A DNA stretch of 64,000 nucleotides from Azophilus sp965200465. GTDB taxonomy: Bacteria; Pseudomonadota; Gammaproteobacteria; Pseudomonadales; Azotimanducaceae. Position numbers and translations under genes: made by a program. The stretch is taken from assembly GCA_965200465.1 (NCBI GenBank), contig OZ241358.1:2914001-2978000 (forward strand). The letters are read 5' to 3'. Shown here in pieces: positions 57,479-64,000 of the stretch (positions within the stretch are counted from its first letter, which is position 1; each line of letters starts with the position of its first letter). The notes below the pieces were generated by a model that worked only from the letters and a program-made list of their open reading frames with translations, did no database searches and had not been told where the DNA came from.

Positions 57479-60118
57479 TCAGATCGCGTACTCCAACGTC
57501 AGGCCTAGGGTGCGGCGGGCGCCCAAGCCGACTAGGTAGCGGGTGAAGGACGGCAGCACGAAGCTGTTGGCGACGTACTTCTTGTCGAAGATGTTTCGGC
57601 CCCACAGGCGTAAGCTCCAGTTGCCGTCGCTGAAGTTGAGGCTGGCGTTGGCCAAGGTGCGCCCGCCGTTGTGCGCTAGGTTCATGGGCGTGGCGTACAT
57701 GCGGCCGCGATGGTTGAAGTCTAGGCGGGCGCCGAGGCGCCACTTGTCGGTGAGATTGCCGGCGTAGTTGAGGCCGACTGCGTACTGCACCTTGGAGGTG
57801 CGCTCCACCCGGTTGCCGTCCACCCGGCCGTCGGCGCGGCAAATGGTGTCGTTGCAGCCCCAGGAGGAGTTGCGCCCGGCCATGGAGCTTAAGTAGGTGG
57901 CGTCCTTGTACTCGGCGTTGCTGTAGGCGAAGTTGTAGTCGATGAAGAAGTTGTCCGTGGCTTGCCAAAGGCCGTCCACCTCCAGGCCGAAGACCTCGGC
58001 GTCGCCGATGTTGCCCACCACGTCAATGGTCCAAGCGTCGTCGCTGCTGGCCGCCTCGGAGCCTTGGACGTTCTCCCAGTCGATGAAGTAGAGGGCGGCG
58101 TTGAGCGTGAAGCGCCCATCGAAAAACTGATTCTTGCTGCCCAGTTCGAAGGTGAGGTTCTCCTCCTTGGCGAAGACGGCCTGCTCCGGGTTTTGGGTGG
58201 GGTCCACCGCGTTGAAGCCACCGGTCTTGGCGCCCTTGGCGACCAAGGCGTACAGCATGTTGGCGTCCGCTGGGCGCCATTCGACGATGGCTCTTGGCGT
58301 GAAGAACCTGAAGGTTTTGCTCTGGCTGGCCTCCACGTTGTCGGGAATGGCGCCGCCGAAGGTGGTGGAGTGCTGCTCGAAGGACTTCTGCTCCCATGCG
58401 TAGCGGGCCTCCAAGGCTAGGGTGAGTTGGTCGCCAAGGTCCCACTCCACGTCGCCAAAGAGCGCGGTGACCTTGTCTTCGTAAACGCCGTGGTTGCCGA
58501 ACACGGCATGCCCTTCGGAAAGTGGGTGCGGAATGGCGACGTTCACGCCGGGCGCCACCCGGGCCACCGTGATGTACAAGCCCTCCAGAACGTTGGGGGA
58601 ATCCTGCACGGCGACGGCGCAGTTGGCGGGGCTGTCGCACGGGGGCGCGAAGTGAAAGGTGCTGCCGTCCTCGTCCTCGTTCCTGGAGCGGTAAAGGCCG
58701 GCCCTGGCGGTGACGCCGTCTCCGCTCCAGGCCAAGCGCAGTTCGTGGCTGGTGGCCTTAAGCTCCTCGATGGGGGTGCGGTTGAAGGTGGTGGTGTGGG
58801 CCACGGACCCCAAGGACCCCGGGAAGCCCAGCAATTGGAAGAAGGGCGGGCCGGGCAGTTCCCGCACCGGCGCATAGGCCACTTCCGAACCCACTAGGCT
58901 GGCCCGCCCCTCCGCGGTGCCGTTGGTGTTGGCCTCGTGGTCAACGTAGCCGAACCGATAGGCCAAGGACAGGGCGTCGCTTAAGTCGTAAGCCAAGTTG
59001 AACTGGGCGATGTTGGTCTCCGAATCCAGCGCCAGGGAGCGCGGGTCAACCACGATTTGGCCCTTGGCGCCGCCGAACCCGGCCGCTTCCAGCCGCGCAT
59101 CGTCCAGCACCGGCGGCAACTTGGGCAGCTTGCCGCACCAAGCATGAAAGCCCCGCACCGGGAAGGGCTGCTGCCGGCTGTAGGTTTGGGTGTCCAGGCA
59201 GTTGGCGGCGAAGGGCGTCGTGAAGGCGAAGGTGGGCGGCCCGGCGGACTCCCCACTCTCGTAGGAGTAGCGAGCGCCGTTCAAGTCGTAGAAGGCTTGC
59301 GGTTCGCGCAGCGATTCCGTGCGGTGGAAGGCGCCGCCGATTTCCCAGCGGTCGGTGGGGGTCCAGGTCAGGGCGGCGGAGTAGAACCGATCGTCCCAGC
59401 CGCCCAGCAGGTCGTTGGTGTCGCGGCGGCCGCCCGGCCCGTCGTCGGCGAAGGGATGGTCGTTGTCCGTGTGGCCGTCGAACTTGGAAAGGCTGGCGGC
59501 GACGCGGCCATACAGCTGGTCGTCAACCAACGGCCCGGAGAGGCTGCCGCGCAGATCAAAACGGCCGCCGCTGCCGTAGGTGGCGGCAACTTGGCCGGCC
59601 GGCGCCTCGGTTGGCTGCTTGCTGACGTAATGCACCACGCCGGAGAAGGCGTTGCGGCCAAACTGGCTGTTCTGCGGCCCCTTGACCACCTCCACCCGCG
59701 CCAAGTCCATCAAGCCGGGGTTGACCATGGACTGGCGCTGCAGGTAGATGTTGTCGAAAAACACGGCGGTGTTCTGGACGCGGGCGGTGGTGAAGGTCTG
59801 CCCCATGCCGCGGATGACCGCGGCGGTGGACAACCCCGCCGTGGCGTAGTTTTCGTAAACCAAGCCGGAGGTGCCTTGGGCGATGTCCTGCAAGTCCCTA
59901 AGCCCCCTCTCCTCGATCTGCTCCGCGGTGACGGCGCTCACCGACAGGGGCACCTCCTGCAGGGAGTCCTCCCGCCGCCGCGCCGTGACCACCACTTCCC
60001 AAATGACTTCGTAAGGCATTTCCGCGGCGGCCCCCTCGTCCTGCGCCCCGGCCGGCAGCGGCGCCCCGACGCCGACCGCCAACAGCAGGGCGCAGAGCCA
60101 GCATTTCCCGTATTTCAT
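57479..60118 (-). CDS. TonB-dependent outer-membrane receptor
   Basis: About 879 residues. A signal peptide (CWLCALLLAVGVGAPLPAGA) is followed by a TonB-box-like segment (IWEVVVTARRRED), plug domain (VPLSVSAVTAEQIEERG through RVEVVKGPQNSQFGRNAFSG, about residues 60-170) and a beta-barrel of about 22 strands. No siderophore-specific motif. Large receptors of this kind also import complex organic molecules and porphyrin-like compounds. GGAGGG precedes the ATG at 60118 by 8 bases. It follows the HMG-CoA-lyase-like gene by 118 bases. Confidence 0.85.
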   Translation of the reverse strand: MKYGKCWLCALLLAVGVGAPLPAGAQDEGAAAEMPYEVIWEVVVTARRREDSLQEVPLSVSAVTAEQIEERGLRDLQDIAQGTSGLVYENYATAGLSTAAVIRGMGQTFTTARVQNTAVFFDNIYLQRQSMVNPGLMDLARVEVVKGPQNSQFGRNAFSGVVHYVSKQPTEAPAGQVAATYGSGGRFDLRGSLSGPLVDDQLYGRVAASLSKFDGHTDNDHPFADDGPGGRRDTNDLLGGWDDRFYSAALTWTPTDRWEIGGAFHRTESLREPQAFYDLNGARYSYESGESAGPPTFAFTTPFAANCLDTQTYSRQQPFPVRGFHAWCGKLPKLPPVLDDARLEAAGFGGAKGQIVVDPRSLALDSETNIAQFNLAYDLSDALSLAYRFGYVDHEANTNGTAEGRASLVGSEVAYAPVRELPGPPFFQLLGFPGSLGSVAHTTTFNRTPIEELKATSHELRLAWSGDGVTARAGLYRSRNEDEDGSTFHFAPPCDSPANCAVAVQDSPNVLEGLYITVARVAPGVNVAIPHPLSEGHAVFGNHGVYEDKVTALFGDVEWDLGDQLTLALEARYAWEQKSFEQHSTTFGGAIPDNVEASQSKTFRFFTPRAIVEWRPADANMLYALVAKGAKTGGFNAVDPTQNPEQAVFAKEENLTFELGSKNQFFDGRFTLNAALYFIDWENVQGSEAASSDDAWTIDVVGNIGDAEVFGLEVDGLWQATDNFFIDYNFAYSNAEYKDATYLSSMAGRNSSWGCNDTICRADGRVDGNRVERTSKVQYAVGLNYAGNLTDKWRLGARLDFNHRGRMYATPMNLAHNGGRTLANASLNFSDGNWSLRLWGRNIFDKKYVANSFVLPSFTRYLVGLGARRTLGLTLEYAI

Positions 60119-60236
60119 GGTTTCCCTCCGAAGTTGTGCAGCGCCCGCATCGGGCGCTCCCAAGCCGTTCCTTTTCCCAATTGCAGAACATGGAACCACG
60201 ATGCGCCGCCCTTGGTTGCAGTGCTTGCGCACATGA

Positions 60237-61145
60237 TCAGGCCGCCCGTTGCGGTTCGATTTGGCGGCGCAGCCAAGGCAGGGACCGGCCGCCAACCGGC
60301 CGGCCAAGCAGGGGTTCCATGCCCGCAACCACGTCCAAAAGCGCCGACAAGTCAATGCCCGTTTGCAAGCCCGCTTGGTGCAGCATGCTGACCAGATCCT
60401 CGGTGGCTAGATTGCCGGCGGCGCCGGGCGCGAACGGGCAGCCGCCCAAGCCTCCGGCGGAGGCGTCGAACTTGCGCAGGCCGCACTCCAGCGCCTGCCA
60501 GGCGTTAGCCAGGGCCAGCGCTCTGGTGTCGTGCAGGTGCGCCGCCAAGCGCTCAGCGCCGAAGGCGGCGGCCATGCGGCCAAACAGCGCCTTGGCCCGG
60601 GTTGGGTTGCCGGCGCCGATGGTGTCGGCGACGATGACCTCCTCGGCCCCGGCGGCGAACAGGTCGGCGGCCAGACGCTCGACCTCCGCATCCGGCACCA
60701 CCCCTTCGTAAGGGCATTCAAAGGCCACGGAAACGTAGGCGCGCGCCTTCAGGCCGTCCGTGCGGGCCTGCTGCACGACTTCCCGACAGACCGCGGCGGC
60801 TTGGTCGAGACCCATGTTGATGTTGCGGCGGTTCATGGTTTCGGTGGCGGACAGCACCAAGGCGACGGAGCGCATTCCGGCGGCCTGCGCCAGCTCGTAG
60901 CCCTTGCGATTCGGCACCAGGGCGCTGAAGTCGGCTCGGTCCATGTCCAGGGCGGCGGCCACCTCGGCGGCGCCGGCCATTTTCGGAACCGCCTTGGGGC
61001 TGACGAAGCTGGCCACCTCCACCGCCGGCAGGCCGGCCGCCACCAAGCGGTTGATCAGGATGGCGCGGTCGCCGGGGGAGACGGCCGCAGGATCGTTCTG
61101 CAGGCCGTCCCGAGGCGCCACGTCATTGACGATCACTGCCTCCAT
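60237..61145 (-). CDS. Hydroxymethylglutaryl-CoA lyase-like enzyme
   Basis: About 302 residues, DRE-TIM fold. VAPRDGLQN starts the barrel, AHLHDTRALAL carries metal ligands and GLGGCPFAPGAAGNLATED has the catalytic Cys motif of HMG-CoA lyases. It should cleave HMG-CoA or a related 3-hydroxy-3-methyl-acyl-CoA to acetyl-CoA or pyruvate-type products. GGGAGG precedes the ATG at 61145. In a pathway it would act on branched fragments. Confidence 0.85.
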   Translation of the reverse strand: MEAVIVNDVAPRDGLQNDPAAVSPGDRAILINRLVAAGLPAVEVASFVSPKAVPKMAGAAEVAAALDMDRADFSALVPNRKGYELAQAAGMRSVALVLSATETMNRRNINMGLDQAAAVCREVVQQARTDGLKARAYVSVAFECPYEGVVPDAEVERLAADLFAAGAEEVIVADTIGAGNPTRAKALFGRMAAAFGAERLAAHLHDTRALALANAWQALECGLRKFDASAGGLGGCPFAPGAAGNLATEDLVSMLHQAGLQTGIDLSALLDVVAGMEPLLGRPVGGRSLPWLRRQIEPQRAA

Positions 61146-61449
61146 GCTGGTTCCTCCCTGTGTCTTCCGGCAAACGCCGGCGGCGGTGCGCCGCCAAGCC
61201 CTGTGCCAGCGGTTTGCAGCGGCAGCTGAACAGCGCATTGGGCTGGCTGCGGAAGGGTCATCTCAAAGTCCGTCGATTCATGCCCGAATTCCCACCTAGA
61301 CGCTCTTTCCCATCCACTTTAAGGAAAGTGAAACCCATAGTTAAAGACGCAACAGGGCCGATTTTGGACGTTCATCCCACTATGGATTGACGCACAGGAC
61401 CTTGCGAGGCCCCTAGCTGGCTGCGGACGCGGCATGGTTTGGAGATGCG

Positions 61450-62433
61450 TCATTTGCGCTCCGCAACGGCAACTAGAGGATGCTCCGGGCTGCACAACGC
61501 CTGCAAGACCGCCGCCGAGTCCGCGTCCGCATGGCGGGCTTGGCGGCAGAAGCTGACGATGAGCTCGCCTAGGTAGCGGCGAATTTGCTTGCCGCCGCCT
61601 AGGGTTGGCTGGTCCAAATAGGCGCGGGCAGTGGCTTTGTCATGGGGATGGGCAAAGGAGTAGTGGCCGGCGCCGTCCACGATCACCAGATGGCGGTCGC
61701 CACGCCCCCCGGCAATTCCCTCCCGAAAGCTGCGTTCGAGCCGGTCGCCCCTTTCGTCTTGGTAAAGGTGGTTCGTGGCGGGAATGACGCCGTCCCGGTT
61801 GCCGCCCATCATCAGCAAAGGCAAGTCCTCCGCCACGGGCATGAAGCTGCCCGGCCGCCAACCCGCGTACAGGTTGCCGGCGGTGTGGGTGGCGTAGGCG
61901 AAGGCGCCGCAAACGTTGGGATGCCAGCCGGTGTTGGCGTTGAGCAGGGCCATTGTGCCGCCCAGTGAATGGCCTCCGAACAGAACATGCTCCAAGTCCA
62001 AATGGCCGGCTAGGACGCCTTGTTTCTGCAGGCGACCGAGTGCATCCAAGATGGCCGGCAAGGCCGGGCAGGAGGGCGCTTGGCCGCAAGTTTCCGGCGT
62101 TAGGCGGTCCAACCGAATGCCGGGGCTGGCGCTGACTTGAGCGCCCATGTCCAAGGTGATCCAGCTGTAGGTTACGGCGGCGAAGCCGGCGCTTGCCAGC
62201 CGTCGCGCCAGCCAGCCGTAGGCTTCGTTGGAGATGTTGGCGCCCGGCAGGATGATGACAACGGGCAAGGGCGCGTGGGAGCCGTCCGGCGGCAGAAAGC
62301 CGGTTTGCCGCTCTTTAAAGCTGGCTTCCGAACTGCACGGGTAGTAGAGCTTCAGGGCGATGCTGTTGTAGGGCGCTTCCCAGCCCACCACCTCGGCGGC
62401 CCCATAGATTGCTCTGACTTCGGTTGCTTGCAT
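61450..62433 (-). CDS. Alpha/beta hydrolase, chlorophyllase-like, paralogue
   Basis: About 327 residues; close paralogue of 39796-40791. PVVIILPGANISNEAYGWLA oxyanion strand, LFGGHSLGGTMALLNA nucleophile elbow, MGGNRDGVIPA and DGAGHYSFAHP for Asp and His. ATG 62433 follows AGGAG at 11 bases; an ATG 21 bases earlier is possible. It is preceded by the palindromic region at 62459-62478 and adjoins the flavoprotein gene. Confidence 0.8.
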   Translation of the reverse strand: MQATEVRAIYGAAEVVGWEAPYNSIALKLYYPCSSEASFKERQTGFLPPDGSHAPLPVVIILPGANISNEAYGWLARRLASAGFAAVTYSWITLDMGAQVSASPGIRLDRLTPETCGQAPSCPALPAILDALGRLQKQGVLAGHLDLEHVLFGGHSLGGTMALLNANTGWHPNVCGAFAYATHTAGNLYAGWRPGSFMPVAEDLPLLMMGGNRDGVIPATNHLYQDERGDRLERSFREGIAGGRGDRHLVIVDGAGHYSFAHPHDKATARAYLDQPTLGGGKQIRRYLGELIVSFCRQARHADADSAAVLQALCSPEHPLVAVAERK

Positions 62434-62458
62434 GGAGGCGCTTTCTCCTCTCATTAGA

Positions 62459-62478
62459 CTTAATGATATACTATTAAG
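62459..62478. promoter_or_regulatory. Palindrome with the shared 12-mer upstream of the hydrolase
   Basis: CTTAAT (62459-62464) and ATTAAG (62473-62478) form an inverted repeat with an 8-base spacer. The first 12 bases are identical to 41981-41992. It lies 26 bases before the hydrolase ATG, where a repressor would block transcription. Confidence 0.5.
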
Positions 62479-62556
62479 AGTATCTTGCCAGCTCAGAATG
62501 GCGGCGGGAGCGGCAAGCCGCCGCCTTTGCCGGCTCCGCCCGCTTGCCGGAAGGCT

Positions 62557-63948
62557 TCAGGTTCTCAGGGTCGCCGCCCGGCGCCCGGCCAGGCGGCCAA
62601 GGGTTGTGGCCGTCAGCAGGCCGTTGCCGGCCAGATATCCCCAACAGGAAGGTCCGGAAACCCCTCGCGCCGCGCCGCCGCCGGCGAAGAGGTTCGGCAA
62701 CGGCGGCCCCTCGGACGAGAGAACTTGGCCGTGTACATCCACCCTAAGCCCGCCCTGGGTATGGAACAACGCCCCCGTGACCTTGACGCCGCAGTAGGGC
62801 GGCGCCAGCGCCGGCCGCTTTGCGAAGCGTCGCCCGAAGGCATCCGGCAAACCGCTTTGGGTGTGCTGCGCCACTTCCGCAAGCGTTTCCTCAAGCGCTT
62901 GCGGCGGCAGCTTCAGCCGCTCCGCCAACTGGGCTGCGCAACGGCCCGACTTAACCGCCTTGGTCGCCATGGCGTCGCGGTAGTCGTCAAACTCCTGCAT
63001 CAGGTCGTGCAGGCGTTCGTCATAAATGGTGTAGGCAACATGGCCCGGTTGGGCAAGGACATCGACGGCTTGCTCCGAGTAGCCTCTCGACTCGTCGGCA
63101 AAGCGCCGCCCGAATTTGTTCACCTGCACCCCGCCCTCCATGATGATCGGCCAGAGAATGGGAACGCCGTGCCCGACGGCAAGCCCGCCGTGGCCTTGGT
63201 AGGCGTGCAGGTCGGCGACGGCGGCACCCAGTTGGCGGCCCCAGTGCAAGGCGTCGCCCTTGTTGCCGGCGTGGCCGAAGAAGGCGCCATCGGCAATTTC
63301 CGGCAGGTGTTCCCTGACCAACTCCGGGTTGCCGGCGAAGCCGCAGCAGGCCAGCACCAACGCTTGGCAGCCGATGTCCTCGGCGGCGCCGTCCGGCCGC
63401 AGGCACCGGACGCCATGCACCCTTCGGCTTGCATCCGCAAAGAGGGCTTTGACCTTGGCGTTGGTCAGAACATGGGCGCTCGATTGGGCCACGGCCCGGC
63501 TTAGGGCGGCCATCAGCTCGCCGCCAGTGCGGTTGGGCGTGCCGTGCATTCGGTGCCGGCTGTGGCCGGGATACAAAAAGGAGCCCACCAAGGAGAGGGG
63601 GACGTCGATGCCGGCCAGCCAGTCCACGGTGGCGGCGGAGGCGGCGGCCAGCGCTCGAACCATGCCGGCGTCGGTTTGTTGACGGCATTTGCTGAGCATG
63701 TCCAAGGCGAACAGGTCGGCGGAATCCTCCACGCCGGCGGACCGCTGCAGGCGGCTGCCGGCCGCCGGAATCAATCCGGTTGACATGGCGGTGGTGCCCA
63801 GAGTGGCTGCGTCCTGCTCCAGCACCAAGGTCTCCGCGCCCGCTTGGCTGGCGGACAGGGCCGCAGTCAATCCACAGCCGCCGCCGCCGACAACAGCCAC
63901 CTGCACATGGGCGCTGAAGTTGGCTTGGTTGGGATGCAGTACCGTCAA
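62557..63948 (-). CDS. FAD-dependent oxidoreductase, fumarate reductase/3-ketosteroid dehydrogenase type
   Basis: 463 residues. The dinucleotide-binding GGGGCGLTAALSASQAGAET starts near residue 20, a MSTGLIPAAGSRL segment follows, and GRRFADESRGYSE marks the FAD_binding_2 domain. Near the end FAGGGAARG closes the flavin site. It should reduce or oxidise a C=C bond. The start is TTG 63948, without a good ribosome site. A small gap of about 120 bases precedes the hydrolase gene. Confidence 0.8.
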   Translation of the reverse strand: MTVLHPNQANFSAHVQVAVVGGGGCGLTAALSASQAGAETLVLEQDAATLGTTAMSTGLIPAAGSRLQRSAGVEDSADLFALDMLSKCRQQTDAGMVRALAAASAATVDWLAGIDVPLSLVGSFLYPGHSRHRMHGTPNRTGGELMAALSRAVAQSSAHVLTNAKVKALFADASRRVHGVRCLRPDGAAEDIGCQALVLACCGFAGNPELVREHLPEIADGAFFGHAGNKGDALHWGRQLGAAVADLHAYQGHGGLAVGHGVPILWPIIMEGGVQVNKFGRRFADESRGYSEQAVDVLAQPGHVAYTIYDERLHDLMQEFDDYRDAMATKAVKSGRCAAQLAERLKLPPQALEETLAEVAQHTQSGLPDAFGRRFAKRPALAPPYCGVKVTGALFHTQGGLRVDVHGQVLSSEGPPLPNLFAGGGAARGVSGPSCWGYLAGNGLLTATTLGRLAGRRAATLRT

Positions 63949-63951
63949 GGG

Positions 63952-64000
63952 CTAGCTGGCCAATTGAAATTGCAGGTGCTTTTCCAGGCTGAAAGCGGAT
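63952..64000 (-). CDS. End of an upstream gene, cut by the window
   Basis: The last 15 codons FSLEKHLQFQLAS with a TAG stop at 63954-63952 are protein-like and in the same direction as the flavoprotein. Too short to identify. Confidence 0.3.
   Translation of the reverse strand, partial: SAFSLEKHLQFQLAS

Noticed and set aside
59057..60391. 444-codon frame opposite the TonB receptor
   Set aside because: Antisense to the plug domain and signal peptide of a clear receptor gene.
1..64000. CRISPR arrays, tRNA or rRNA genes
   Set aside because: I found no regularly spaced repeats and no clover-leaf or rRNA-like sequence while reading.

Overview
This is a GC-rich bacterial window with no rRNA, tRNA or CRISPR array that I can see. 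A TonB-dependent receptor, outer-membrane-type lipoproteins, CoA catabolism genes and BREX-type defence genes point to a Gram-negative heterotroph, probably a proteobacterium. The genus cannot be read from the sequence.

Three kinds of DNA alternate. (1) Catabolic DNA at 1-18.97 kb, 37.2-45.2 kb and 57.5-64 kb. It holds two MDR-type quinone oxidoreductases, two BBE-type FAD oxidases, an MBL-fold lipoprotein and a related lipoprotein, a VOC protein, SDRs, an acyl-CoA dehydrogenase-like flavoprotein, a double carbon-nitrogen hydrolase, MFS transporters, a GST, a Rieske oxygenase, two maleate-isomerase/Asp-Glu-racemase-like proteins, two alpha/beta hydrolases with the GHSxGG elbow, an HMG-CoA-lyase-like enzyme, a fumarate-reductase-like flavoprotein and a TonB receptor. 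The gene at 41154-41960 resembles plant red chlorophyll catabolite reductase along its length and is divergent from the Rieske gene. A second, more distant member of the bilin-reductase/RCCR group is at 12930-13700. With the esterases, maleate-isomerase-like proteins and C-N hydrolase this suggests, as a hypothesis, a bacterial route for breaking down chlorophyll or other tetrapyrroles.

(2) Defence island A (19.07-37.2 kb, + strand): SNF2 helicase with a DUF3883 end, OLD-like ATPase plus DUF4276 (Toprim-like) pair, Phd/VapC toxin-antitoxin, unpaired antitoxins, an XRE-ImmA protein, an AT-rich DUF3644 gene, a DUF1156 DNA methylase, a second ATPase/DUF4276 pair and a DUF499 ATPase. Most genes overlap by 4 nt. 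The set looks like a BREX/DISARM-related system without PglZ. It carries two internal duplications, at 27.1-27.6 kb and 32.5 kb.

(3) Defence island B (45.2-57.4 kb): a decayed BREX locus on the - strand (brxA start joined to a probable brxC end, frameshifted pglX, truncated pglZ). An apparently intact operon lies between pglX and pglZ: SF1 helicase, DarT-like DNA ADP-ribosyltransferase, ADP-ribosylglycohydrolase with a C-terminal extension, and a small acidic protein. A second insert between brxC and pglX holds a membrane protein, an OLD-like ATPase, a DUF4276 protein and a HicB fragment. A Mu-like prophage remnant (45.2-47.8 kb) truncates pglZ.

Small AT-rich palindromes and a shared 12-mer sit just upstream of several catabolic genes and may be operators of common regulators.
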